Origin: Legionellaceae bacterium UBA6148
GTDB taxonomy: Bacteria > Pseudomonadota > Gammaproteobacteria > Legionellales > Legionellaceae
NCBI GenBank assembly: GCA_002423125.1
Contig: DIUW01000058.1
Coordinates: 1-43,551 of the forward strand
Reading direction: 5' to 3'
DNA: 43,551 nt
The notes beneath the pieces are model-generated. The model ran no database searches. It saw nothing but the letters and a program-made list of their open reading frames with translations, and was not told the DNA's origin. Of this stretch, positions 16,896 through 24,903 are shown piece after piece. Within the stretch, counting starts at the first letter, position 1. Each line of letters opens with the position of its first letter. A program made the position numbers and the translations under genes.

Positions 16896-17320
16896 GCGTA
16901 GTAAAAAAATCTCGCGTTGTACCATATACGTGTGAACAGATGTATACCCTTGTTGATGATGTTGAGAAATATGCGGAATTTTTACCTTATTTTGAAAAAA
17001 CAGTGGTACATCATCGTGATGATGATGAAGTGCAAGCTACATTGATTGTTTCAGCAGTCGGTGTGCAAAAATCGTTTACGACGCGGAATCGATTACAAAG
17101 AAACAAAATGATCGAAATTCGATTGGTTGATGGGCCATTTAGTCATTTAGAGGGATTTTGGCGTTTTGATGAGGTGTCTGAAGGGTGCCACATCTCACTT
17201 GATTTAGAATTCAAATTTGCGACTCGTATGCTGTCTATGTTATTAGAGCCTTTTTTCGAACAAGTCACTAATACCATGGTGGATGCATTTTGTACTCGAG
17301 CTGAGACATTGCATGGTTGA
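16892..17320 (+). CDS. ratA: RatA, START-like/Coq10 family protein
   Basis: This 142-residue protein is a polyketide-cyclase/START-like domain of the RatA/YfjG type. Visible signatures are VPYTCEQMYTLVDDVEKYAEFLPYF near the start, GPFSHLEGFWRF in the middle and a C-terminal amphipathic helix. In E. coli RatA was described as a ribosome-associating factor, and homologues bind ubiquinone. Which role dominates here cannot be told. Its position directly before rnfH is a conserved arrangement (ratA-rnfH-bamE/smpA). Confidence 0.93.
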   Translation: MSVVKKSRVVPYTCEQMYTLVDDVEKYAEFLPYFEKTVVHHRDDDEVQATLIVSAVGVQKSFTTRNRLQRNKMIEIRLVDGPFSHLEGFWRFDEVSEGCHISLDLEFKFATRMLSMLLEPFFEQVTNTMVDAFCTRAETLHG

Positions 17321-17585
17321 TGTTGAGGTAGTGTATGCGCCTGTTAACGACGCGATGATTCATTTGCGCCTGAGTGTTGCAGATGGCAAAACAGTAGGAG
17401 ATGTATTGCAGCACTCAGGTCTATTGGAGAGCCACCCCGAGGTGCGCGCATTGACCGTTGGGATTTTTTCAAAGCAGGTCGATTATAATACGATTGTTCA
17501 ATCGGGCGATCGTGTTGAAATTTATCGCCCGTTATTGATTGATCCGATGGAAAAAAGAAGACAGCGCGTAAAAAAGATCGTGTAG
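17313..17585 (+). CDS. rnfH: RnfH family ubiquitin-like protein
   Basis: This 90-residue protein matches RnfH, a small beta-grasp protein commonly encoded next to ratA. The core VDVEVVYAP, GKTVGDVLQHSGLL, VGIFSKQV and GDRVEIYRPLLIDP are typical. The C-terminus is basic (EKRRQRVKKIV). The ATG at 17313 overlaps the ratA stop by 8 bp; an upstream in-frame ATG at 17283 would lie deep within ratA and is less likely. The function of RnfH is not established. Confidence 0.93.
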   Translation: MVDVEVVYAPVNDAMIHLRLSVADGKTVGDVLQHSGLLESHPEVRALTVGIFSKQVDYNTIVQSGDRVEIYRPLLIDPMEKRRQRVKKIV

Positions 17586-17594
17586 ATACCCGAC

Positions 17595-17921
17595 TCAGTC
17601 ATGCCCCTTCGGGTTACTTTCAATTTGGATAACCCGATCATTTTTGAAATAAATCACTAAATGGCGTATTGCATTTGAGCCATTTCCTTTACGCCATGTG
17701 AACGCATAGTCCCAACGATCGAGCTCGAAAGGAGGAGTGATCAAGCTGGATCCCATGATCATTGCGACATCGTTTTTGCTCATCCCTTGTCTTAGGCTGT
17801 CAATTTTGGCCTGTGGTAGTAAGTTTCCTTGTTGTACAACTCGCCTTGCAAAATCATACGATGAGCAATGAGTGAGAGATAAAAGAAGCGCGACGCTAAT
17901 GAGAATGGTTTTAATTTGCAT
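17595..17921 (-). CDS. bamE: Outer membrane assembly lipoprotein BamE (SmpA)
   Basis: This 108-residue lipoprotein has a signal sequence ending in LLLSLTHC, with Cys19 as the lipidation site, followed by a SmpA/OmlA domain (GMSKNDVAMIMGSSLITPPF, WDYAFTWR, VIYFKNDRVIQIE). BamE is an accessory subunit of the BAM complex that inserts beta-barrel proteins. An in-frame ATG 10 codons upstream would put charged residues before the signal peptide, so the start at 17921 is preferred. It converges with rnfH and diverges from fur. Confidence 0.93.
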   Translation of the reverse strand: MQIKTILISVALLLSLTHCSSYDFARRVVQQGNLLPQAKIDSLRQGMSKNDVAMIMGSSLITPPFELDRWDYAFTWRKGNGSNAIRHLVIYFKNDRVIQIESNPKGHD

Positions 17922-17954
17922 TTTTGACCCGACCTTGAGAAAATTAAGCAATTA

Positions 17955-18025
17955 TACCCGAACTGAATCTAAATGCTATGTTTTGGGCGATAGACCCAAA
18001 ATAGCATTTAGATTTAGTTCGGGTA
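17955..18025. repeat. 71-bp near-perfect palindrome between bamE and fur
   Basis: The left arm 17955-17987 begins TACCCGAACTGAATCTAAAT and the right arm 17995-18025 is its reverse complement. There is one substitution and one 2-base length difference, around a 7-base loop. It sits in the divergent promoter region, 33 bp from the bamE start and 49 bp from the fur start. It does not resemble a Fur box. It has no T-tract typical of a terminator. Confidence 0.9.
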
Positions 18026-18074
18026 CATACCATGTAGTAGTTTAATATGCCCAAGCTTTCTAGGAGAATTGGAT

Positions 18075-18497
18075 ATGGATGAAGGACATCAGCTTAAACT
18101 AGCTGGTTTGAAAATTACCGTTCCACGAATGCGAGTATTACATGTACTAGAGCAAGCAAAGGATCATCATTTGAGTGCTGAAGATGTGTATAAGGCATTG
18201 CTTGATTCTGGAGAGGATGTGGGGCTCGCAACGGTTTATCGCGTGCTGACTCAATTTGAATCAGCCGGACTTGTTAATCGACATAATTTTGAAGGGGGTT
18301 ATTGTGTATTTGAGTTGAGGCAAGCGGATCATCATGATCATTTGGTTTGTTTAACTTGTGGGCGAGTAGAAGAATTTGTTGATGAGATCATTGAGCAACG
18401 TCAGCATCTGATTGCGCAGCAGGCAGGATTCAAAATGTTGGATCATGCCTTGAATATTTATGGGTCGTGTTCGCAGTGTGAGGCCAGTAATCGTTAA
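18075..18497 (+). CDS. fur: Ferric uptake regulator Fur
   Basis: This 140-residue protein is a Fur-family metal-dependent repressor. The winged-helix part (TVPRMRVLHVLEQ, LSAEDVYKALLDSGEDVGLATVYRVL) is followed by the metal-binding and dimerisation part with HHDHLVCLTCGR and a second CxxC (CSQC). The set of ligands and the EDVGLATVYR recognition helix favour Fur over Zur or PerR. The frame begins at a TTG two codons upstream, but AGGAG would be too close to it. The ATG at 18075 has AGGAG 7 bases upstream. Confidence 0.95.
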   Translation: MDEGHQLKLAGLKITVPRMRVLHVLEQAKDHHLSAEDVYKALLDSGEDVGLATVYRVLTQFESAGLVNRHNFEGGYCVFELRQADHHDHLVCLTCGRVEEFVDEIIEQRQHLIAQQAGFKMLDHALNIYGSCSQCEASNR

Positions 18498-18504
18498 TAC
18501 GCTC

Positions 18505-19053
18505 TTACGAAGTGCGAACAACTAATTTGGATATAACTCGCTTCACACCATTTATAGCACAAACGCGCTTGATAATGATGCTGATGGACGTTTGATGCCT
18601 GACTTGGCCAGACAAGGTCACAACACCATCCTTGGTTGTCGCATTGATGCCAACTAATGGAATGGATTCATCATCTAAAACTTTTGCTTTTAGTATAGTG
18701 GTTTCTACTTTTGCAGTAATATAGGCATCAGTGAGAGTCGTGTTGACTTGTTTAATTTCCAATTGTTCTGTATCAACCGATACAACACCCTTGGTCGCTT
18801 TGGTGAGTCTTAGTGCATCAATAAAGGCTTCTTTGTTTCTAACAAAGCCGCTCAGTGTGACACGACCATTGTGGGTGACGATTGATATTTTAAGAGGATT
18901 CAGTCGGGTGCTTTTGGTGAATTTTGCTTCTATTTTGGTTGTAATAACAGAGTCACTTATTTTTTCTTCGAATTTTTTTAAGTCAGCAGTATGACCATAA
19001 GTTAAGTTCAGCGCGATGATTAATGCGAGTGACAATCGAATGAGTTGCTGCAT
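18505..19053 (-). CDS. Periplasmic BON-domain protein (OsmY/DolP-like)
   Basis: This 182-residue protein starts with a signal peptide (MQQLIRLSLALIIALNLTYG) and carries two BON domains. Each has the sequence pattern ITxKIEAxF... and GRVTLSGFVRNKE / GVVTLSGQVRHQT. BON domains bind phospholipid, and homologues OsmY and DolP act at the cell envelope. The start at 19053 was chosen because it gives a clean signal peptide; the frame is open 28 codons further. It converges with fur, with only 7 bp between the stops. Confidence 0.88.
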   Translation of the reverse strand: MQQLIRLSLALIIALNLTYGHTADLKKFEEKISDSVITTKIEAKFTKSTRLNPLKISIVTHNGRVTLSGFVRNKEAFIDALRLTKATKGVVSVDTEQLEIKQVNTTLTDAYITAKVETTILKAKVLDDESIPLVGINATTKDGVVTLSGQVRHQTSISIIIKRVCAINGVKRVISKLVVRTS

Positions 19054-19136
19054 ACGGGTTACCTTACTGAGTGTGTTAAACTCAATTATAACAAGTTTTT
19101 CGAGCGTTGTGTGTTGTTGGTTGTAGAGGAGTGACA

Positions 19137-19775
19137 ATGGCAGTAGACGGTTTGTATAGTGATGCGGACATTATAATCGCAGCAGTTGGTAATTATGTTG
19201 CAGCGTTTGATTGCGCGCAAAAAAAACAAAAAAAAATTAGGCCCGAGTGGCAATTGGCAATGATTCATTTTCACGAGTCATTGCGGTTACTTGAGAAGCA
19301 TGAAAACGGCCATCAGTTATTGTTAACTTGGTATGCTGAGCGGACTCACAATCCAGAGGATAATATTCATCAATTTATTGATAAATTATGGGCAGATATG
19401 GCGCGCGATAGTATAAAAATCGAGCTTATCTCTAACGATCATTTTCGTCGCTGTGTTTGGGAGTTTATTTGGGGATTCACCCTGTGTGTCGCATCGGTGA
19501 GCTCGTTAGTGCTGCTGCTGCCTTTTATTGCTAATCCCGTCATTTTGGCGCCAGTATTCATCTTGACGTGCATAATGCTCCCCTTGGTCGCACATTTTTT
19601 GATGATCAGTCCAGGGGTCAACGATTGGAATGCGGCGAAGACACTCAATAAAACACTAGCGGACGCATTGCCGAGTACGCCTGGTCATCGCTCCTTTCGA
19701 GATGCCTTTTTTAAAGAGGAAACATGTGAATCCTCTAAAAAAGACATCGCAGATCAATATCTTCTCCTCTCCTAA
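19137..19775 (+). CDS. Protein of unknown function with two central membrane segments
   Basis: I do not recognise this 212-residue protein. A soluble N-terminal half of about 115 residues is followed by two adjacent hydrophobic helices (about residues 119-142 and 147-168). A charged C-terminal tail ends in SSKKDIADQYLLLS and contains the acidic stretch FFKEETCE. A GAGGAG ribosome-binding site precedes the ATG at 19137. Paired hydrophobic helices and an acidic tail are common in Dot/Icm substrates of the Legionellales, so it could be an inclusion-membrane effector. It ends 4 bp inside the convergent next gene. Confidence 0.7.
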   Translation: MAVDGLYSDADIIIAAVGNYVAAFDCAQKKQKKIRPEWQLAMIHFHESLRLLEKHENGHQLLLTWYAERTHNPEDNIHQFIDKLWADMARDSIKIELISNDHFRRCVWEFIWGFTLCVASVSSLVLLLPFIANPVILAPVFILTCIMLPLVAHFLMISPGVNDWNAAKTLNKTLADALPSTPGHRSFRDAFFKEETCESSKKDIADQYLLLS

Positions 19776-20545
19776 TCAAAATCAAATGTAGGGGGGCTAG
19801 GAGGAGTAGGGGGAGATATTCCATCATCAGATGGAGAGTAAAACAGATTATCTCGATGAACTCCGGTTGTTTTGCCAGTTTTAGGTACTGGGTCGTGACC
19901 CACTGGAGGAGTGGCGCGGAATCGAGTTACATGCGGCTTTGTATAACAAATTGGGTTGGTTTGTTTTGGCTGTGGCGACATCGTATTAATTGATGAACCC
20001 CAAGCTTCCAAATCATCCATGGTGAAATTATGAGTATCATCAACACTATTTGATGATGACAGTTTTTCCACCTGTACATTTGATGCAAGTAAAACAGGTA
20101 AAGCAACTGAGTCTATTCTTGGTGCCCTGAGGTAAATGGAAAAAAAGACCGCCAGCGATTCAAATGAGGGTCTGAAATCACCACTTTTATGATTAACTCG
20201 AATAATCTGTCGATAGTCAGGTGAAAATTCAATATTGCCAGCAGTCAGGCACCAAGCGTTAGAAGCGTGCTCGGAACACATCTGATAATGTGCAGGGATA
20301 TTGGATTCTGGCACACCTTCCTCTGCGAACCATAAGACACCCTCTTGGTTCACCACAAAACGGGCTATAAAAGTATTTTTTTGTTGCATTACACGCGTCA
20401 ATTGATCCAACTGATAGATTGGATAAAGAACGCAGTCAAGATCATGGCCAATATTTCTTATATTTTGAGCTTTAAATGCTTGAGGATATAAGCTATCCAG
20501 CGGGGTGGTGGGAGTATCGATCTCAGAAAGAGGTGTTGATGGCAT
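19772..20545 (-). CDS. Protein of unknown function with a NHKSGDFRPSFESL motif, effector-like
   Basis: This soluble 257-residue protein has three parts: a short Ser/Thr/Pro-rich start, a globular region (about residues 20-150) and a low-complexity tail ending PPTPPSPPTFDFD. The globular region contains FVVNQEGVLWFAEEG, HYQMC, CLTAGNIEFS and VNHKSGDFRPSFESL. From memory, the TAGNIxFS...NHKSGDFRPxFESL block recurs in uncharacterised proteins of Legionella-like bacteria, some proposed as Dot/Icm substrates. I cannot confirm this here or name a function. It is divergent from uvrA and convergent with the preceding gene. Confidence 0.75.
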   Translation of the reverse strand: MPSTPLSEIDTPTTPLDSLYPQAFKAQNIRNIGHDLDCVLYPIYQLDQLTRVMQQKNTFIARFVVNQEGVLWFAEEGVPESNIPAHYQMCSEHASNAWCLTAGNIEFSPDYRQIIRVNHKSGDFRPSFESLAVFFSIYLRAPRIDSVALPVLLASNVQVEKLSSSNSVDDTHNFTMDDLEAWGSSINTMSPQPKQTNPICYTKPHVTRFRATPPVGHDPVPKTGKTTGVHRDNLFYSPSDDGISPPTPPSPPTFDFD

Positions 20546-20671
20546 ATGAACGTCCTTAATTTATTTTAGCCTGAAATAGGCTGCGGAGTGTACCATAGTG
20601 GCAACATTCATTTGAACATAAAAATAGAGTAAACTGTTTTCACGATGGGGCGTTAAAAAAGCGGGGAGTAT

Positions 20672-23500
20672 ATGCGTTCAATTTGTATTCGTGGGGCACG
20701 AACTCACAACCTTAAAAATATTAATTTGGATTTGCCTCGTGATGCATTTGTTGTGATTACAGGTTTGTCTGGATCGGGTAAATCATCTTTGGCGTTTGAT
20801 ACGCTATATGCCGAAGGTCAACGTCGTTATGTTGAATCACTTTCAGCCTATGCCCGTCAGTTTCTATCCATGATGGAAAAACCCGATGTGGACTCGGTGG
20901 AGGGGTTGTCACCTGCTATTTCGATTGAACAAAAAGCCACATCACATAATCCTCGCTCAACAGTAGGAACGATTACTGAAATTTACGATTATTTACGTCT
21001 TCTATTTGCTCGTGTGGGTGAGCCGTATTGTCCTGAGCATCATATCAATCTTCAAGCGAAAACGGTGAGTCAGATGGTGGACGAAGTGTTGGCTTTGCCT
21101 GAAGATTCCAAAGTTATGATTTTAGCGCCTGTAGTACGAGAGCGTAAAGGTGAGCATGTACAATTACTCCAGCAGCTACAGGCAAAAGGATATGTACGTG
21201 CACGCATTAATGGCGAGTTGTGTGAGCTTGATGATCCGCCAACGTTGACGTTGCGAAAAAAACATACCATTGAAGTGGTGGTGGATCGTATCAAAGTACG
21301 AGCAGATGTTGCGCAGCGTCTGAGTGAGTCGTTTGAAAATGCCCTTAATCTTGCCGATGGTGTTGCAATACTTGCTTCCATGGATAAGCAATTTGATGAT
21401 TGTATTTTTTCATCGAATTTTGCATGCACGGAATGTGGTTATAGTCTTCCTGAACTAGAACCTCGTTTGTTTTCGTTTAATAACCCAGCCGGTGCTTGTC
21501 CTTCCTGTGACGGCTTAGGTGTGGATCAATTTTTCGATCCCCGGCGTGTGGTGCATGATGCGACGCTTAGTTTGGCGGAGGGCGCCATTCGTGGTTGGGA
21601 TCGGCGTACGACTTATTATTTCCCTCTATTGGAATCTCTAGCACGTCATTTTAATTTTTCGGTGGACGACGCTTTTTGTGATTTGCCAAAAACCGCACAA
21701 GATTTAGTGTTGTATGGGAGCAATGGAGAGGAAATTGAATTTCATTACGAGAGTCCTCGTGGGGGTTCGGTTGTGAAACAGCATGCGTTTGAAGGTGTTA
21801 TTCCCAATATGCAACGTCGCTATCGCGAAACGGATTCGATGATGATGCGAGAAGAGTTAGCGAAATATTTATCATCACGCCCTTGTCGAGAGTGTCAGGG
21901 AGCGCGACTGAAAGAAGCGGCTAGACATGTGTTTATTGAGGGAAAAAATCTTCCGGAAATTACGGCTTATTCTATTGAACAGGCTCATGCGTTTTTTGCG
22001 ACCTTGACGCTTGCGGGGCATCGCGGTGAAATTGCTGCCAAAATTAATAAAGAAATTGTTGAGCGCCTGGGATTTTTAGTGAATGTGGGATTAGATTATT
22101 TATCGCTATCACGCAGTGCTGAAACATTGTCCGGGGGCGAAGCGCAACGTATTCGTTTGGCAAGTCAAATCGGTTCAGGATTAGTTGGGGTCATGTATAT
22201 TCTGGATGAACCGTCCATTGGTTTACATCAAAGAGATAATGCAAGGTTACTAAAAACGCTGCTGCACTTACGCGATTTAGGGAATACCGTTATTGTTGTT
22301 GAGCATGATGAGGATGCTATTTTGGCGGCCGATTATGTTGTAGATATCGGGCCTGGTGCTGGTGTGCATGGGGGTGAAATTGTTGCTCGCGGAACGCCTG
22401 ATGATATTAAATCCAATCCGTTGTCATTAACCGGGCAATATCTTTCCGGCCAACAATCAATCCCTGTGCCATTGAAACGCGTGCCTTTTGACGAGACACG
22501 TGTGATTCAAATGACCGGCGTGTGCTGCAATAATTTAAATCATGTTGATGTGGTGATTCCTCTGGGGCTGATGACGTGTATAACCGGTGTGTCTGGTTCT
22601 GGAAAATCCAGTTTGATTAATGACACATTATATCCAATGGCAGCAGTAGCACTCAATCGTGCAAGCCTTCAGGCTGTTGGAAAAGTGACGTCAATCCATG
22701 GTATTGATGGTTGTGATAAGGTCATTGATATCGATCAAAGTCCCATTGGACGAACGCCTCGTTCTAATCCAGCAACCTACACCGGATTATTCACACCCAT
22801 TCGCGAGTTATTCTCAAATACGCCTGAAGCACGTGCGCGTGGTTATTCTCCTGGGCGGTTTAGTTTCAACGTTCGAGGTGGTCGGTGTGAAACCTGCCAA
22901 GGTGACGGACTCATTAAAGTTGCGATGCATTTTCTGCCTGATATTTATGTGGCCTGCGATGTGTGTAAAGGTAAGCGTTATAATCGTGAAACACTCGATG
23001 TTGAATATAAAGGTAAAAATATCCATCAAGTTCTCGACATGACCGTTGAAGAAGCACGGCTATTTTTTGATGCAATTCCTTCATTGGCACGCAAATGTCA
23101 GACGCTGATTGATGTCGGTTTGTCATATATTCGGTTGGGGCAAAGTGCGACAACGTTGTCGGGTGGTGAAGCGCAACGGATCAAACTCTCCCGAGAACTT
23201 TCTCGCCGTGATACTGGCAATACGTTGTATATTCTCGATGAGCCTACTACAGGTCTACATTTTCATGATATTAAGCAATTATTGGGCGTATTAACACGCC
23301 TTCGAGATCATGGAAACACGGTGATTATTGTTGAGCATAATCTTGATGTGATAAAAACTGCGGATTGGGTGATTGATCTTGGGCCTGAAGGTGGTTGGAA
23401 AGGGGGTACAGTGCTTGCGACAGGGACCCCCGAAATGATCGCGCAATGTCATCATTCTTATACAGGGCAGTTTCTTCGGGCGCTTTGTTCAAGTTTTTAA
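20672..23500 (+). CDS. uvrA: Excinuclease ABC subunit A (UvrA)
   Basis: This 942-residue protein is the damage-recognition ATPase of nucleotide excision repair. It has two ABC-type modules: Walker A GLSGSGKSS at residues 31-39 and GVSGSGKSS from residue 639, each with LSGGEAQRI signatures and LDEP Walker B motifs. Zinc-finger cysteine pairs CxxC are visible (CTECGYSLPELE, CPSCDG; CETCQGDG, CDVCKG). Length equals that of typical UvrA. GGGGAG precedes the ATG. It stands alone as a single-gene unit. Confidence 0.98.
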   Translation: MRSICIRGARTHNLKNINLDLPRDAFVVITGLSGSGKSSLAFDTLYAEGQRRYVESLSAYARQFLSMMEKPDVDSVEGLSPAISIEQKATSHNPRSTVGTITEIYDYLRLLFARVGEPYCPEHHINLQAKTVSQMVDEVLALPEDSKVMILAPVVRERKGEHVQLLQQLQAKGYVRARINGELCELDDPPTLTLRKKHTIEVVVDRIKVRADVAQRLSESFENALNLADGVAILASMDKQFDDCIFSSNFACTECGYSLPELEPRLFSFNNPAGACPSCDGLGVDQFFDPRRVVHDATLSLAEGAIRGWDRRTTYYFPLLESLARHFNFSVDDAFCDLPKTAQDLVLYGSNGEEIEFHYESPRGGSVVKQHAFEGVIPNMQRRYRETDSMMMREELAKYLSSRPCRECQGARLKEAARHVFIEGKNLPEITAYSIEQAHAFFATLTLAGHRGEIAAKINKEIVERLGFLVNVGLDYLSLSRSAETLSGGEAQRIRLASQIGSGLVGVMYILDEPSIGLHQRDNARLLKTLLHLRDLGNTVIVVEHDEDAILAADYVVDIGPGAGVHGGEIVARGTPDDIKSNPLSLTGQYLSGQQSIPVPLKRVPFDETRVIQMTGVCCNNLNHVDVVIPLGLMTCITGVSGSGKSSLINDTLYPMAAVALNRASLQAVGKVTSIHGIDGCDKVIDIDQSPIGRTPRSNPATYTGLFTPIRELFSNTPEARARGYSPGRFSFNVRGGRCETCQGDGLIKVAMHFLPDIYVACDVCKGKRYNRETLDVEYKGKNIHQVLDMTVEEARLFFDAIPSLARKCQTLIDVGLSYIRLGQSATTLSGGEAQRIKLSRELSRRDTGNTLYILDEPTTGLHFHDIKQLLGVLTRLRDHGNTVIIVEHNLDVIKTADWVIDLGPEGGWKGGTVLATGTPEMIAQCHHSYTGQFLRALCSSF

Positions 23501-23524
23501 ATTTGACAAATTAAAACGCCGACG

Positions 23525-23571
23525 GCCCGCGGCTTGACCGCGAGGTCCATGAATCTAGCAGGATCCCTGGA
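23525..23571. repeat. REP-like palindromic element downstream of uvrA
   Basis: Two adjacent inverted repeats occur: a GC-rich one with arms GCGG/CCGC around CTTGA (about 23527-23541), and TCCA...TGGA (23546-23571) framing GAATCTAGCAGGATC. The element lies 25 bp after the uvrA stop. It could serve as a transcription end or be a dispersed repeat. It lacks a clear T-tract. Confidence 0.4.
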
Positions 23572-23629
23572 TTGTATGATTAAAACTACTGTGTTTAAAG
23601 TCAACCATTAAAAACTTGAACATCGAGTG

Positions 23630-23935
23630 TCATATTTTTCTTTGTCTGATGGCGAGAGCAGCAAAAATAATGAACAAGGGTAATACAATAGGAAAGAGTA
23701 TCGGTGCAAGAATAATGGCCGTAATGGTCCAAATTGCAAAAACAGCACCCAATACTAAAGCCACGGATCCAGGAAGTGTTAAAACGATCAATACGGCCAC
23801 ACAAAACAGAACAATAGAGGTAATGGCGATAAAAATGCCCGCTGCTCCAATGATGAGTACCCCGCCAAATAAAGCGAAGATAAAATGCCAACCCAGCACA
23901 ATGAATAAAATTAAAAAAACCAACAGTAAGGTCAC
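23630..23935 (-). CDS. Small hydrophobic membrane protein of unknown function
   Basis: This 101-residue protein is almost entirely hydrophobic, with about three membrane-spanning segments, a WHFIFALFGG turn after the first and a short basic C-terminus (AIRQRKI). It starts at a GTG with GGAG about 9 bases upstream. I recognise no family with confidence. Overlapping frames on both strands are open in the same stretch, but they are rich in cysteine or basic residues and look like shadows. Confidence 0.65.
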   Translation of the reverse strand: MTLLLVFLILFIVLGWHFIFALFGGVLIIGAAGIFIAITSIVLFCVAVLIVLTLPGSVALVLGAVFAIWTITAIILAPILFPIVLPLFIIFAALAIRQRKI

Positions 23936-24004
23936 AATATGTCTCCAAGATTGAACCCATAATTAAATTATAGTACAAAAAAAGACCGTCAACTCTCGCT
24001 TGGC

Positions 24005-24159
24005 AACAGACCCCTAAACCCACACTTCCAGCAGAAGGTGAGTTGATCATTGAAACGGTCAAAAAACCTTTGGGAGTCAGCGAAAAAGTACATGCCGTGA
24101 TTGAGGCGACAGAAGAGGACTTACATGTAGAGGAGGCACCGTTAATTTATAAAACTTAG
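24005..24159 (+). pseudogene. Probable C-terminal remnant of an unidentified gene
   Basis: A plus-strand frame ending at the TAG 24157-24159 reads AEGELIIETVKKPLG, VSEKVHAVIEATEEDLH and VEEAPLIYKT. It has balanced composition and alternating strand-like segments, typical of real coding sequence. It has no start codon or ribosome-binding site, so it looks like the tail of a gene whose front is lost. No family is recognised. Confidence 0.35.
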
Positions 24160-24169
24160 GTGAATACCA

Positions 24170-24655
24170 TTACGCAAATATGAATCTACCGTGATAATTT
24201 GACCAGGGATATTCAGCAAAGAGAAGGTACGCATCCTCAAGGTAGTTTGCAAAATCATATAAGCTATCCTTACTAATTTTATATCCCTGACTTTTCAAGT
24301 CATTATAAAATTTATTAATGGAAAACAATTTTGCGACATTCCCGAGCATCACGATAATCATGTACTTGATAACTGCATAATTTATAATCTTATACCGCTC
24401 AATAATATCTCGAAAAGTCACGATGCTAACATAATCTTGTAATGTCTAATCATGTACACTTTGATCATAAAAAATAACTTCAGGAAAACCACCAACATCA
24501 AGATATTGACGAAACACCTGCCTTAATTTGTCCCGAGTCTTTGCACCATAAATAGTCGTATCGACATCACAATTGACTGCGACTCGATATTCATTAAAGT
24601 CATAAGGCCAGATCTCTGTTGCAAGTGATCGGCCTCTTAATGACGTCGCAATTCA
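24170..24655 (-). pseudogene. Decayed AAA_14/DUF4143 ATPase fragment
   Basis: Read on the minus strand, the frame contains RGRSLATEIWPYDFNEYR, YLDVGGFPEV, then an in-frame TAG after SVHD (about 24445), then LQDYVSIVTFRDIIERYKI and FYNDLKSQGYKISKDSLYDF. This is the order of motifs in the middle and C-terminal parts of the AAA_14/DUF4143 family of ATPases. The N-terminal Walker region is missing, a stop interrupts the frame, and the C-terminal DUF4143 part is truncated. An intact 83-codon frame (24170-24421) is only the tail of this pseudogene. Such ATPases are often mobile accessory genes. Confidence 0.8.
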
Positions 24656-24717
24656 TTTTTTAATAACCTCTGCGCGCGATTCGTGCCCGCTACAGTGGCA
24701 CCCATCCAATGCGACAA

Positions 24718-24784
24718 TGGATCCCGGACATTAAGCAGACCTAAACTCGCAGGCTCGTTAAGGCCTGCTAAATTCCGGGACGAC
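24718..24784. repeat. REP-like inverted repeat, related to the element at the window end
   Basis: ATCCCGGACATTAAGCAG at 24721-24738 faces GCCTGCTAAATTCCGGGACG at 24763-24782, giving an imperfect palindrome of about 65 bp. The 17-base piece CTAAATTCCGGGACGAC (24768-24784) is repeated exactly, in inverse orientation, at 43527-43543. The element lies between the ATPase pseudogene and lemA. It is probably a dispersed intergenic repeat. Confidence 0.75.
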
Positions 24785-24903
24785 AGTCAAAAACTGCGAA
24801 ATTGAGTATACAGCCCTGTACTAAGCAGGCACGCGCATTCGACAAAATCAGATTAGTTGCTACACTGAAAGAAAGTATCGATACTAAAAACGGGAGTAGT
24901 GTC

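Noticed and set aside
17955..18025. Palindrome as an ordinary bidirectional terminator or a Fur box
   Set aside because: The flanking genes diverge, so no terminator is expected there, T-tracts are missing, and the sequence does not match the GATAATGATAATCATTATC consensus.
22698..23042. Plus-strand 114-codon frame inside uvrA
   Set aside because: Alternative frame of a clear uvrA coding region; no independent signal.
23601..24062. Minus-strand 153-codon frame rich in Cys, Tyr and His
   Set aside because: It overlaps the membrane-protein frame at 23630-23935, has an unnatural composition and lacks a ribosome-binding site.
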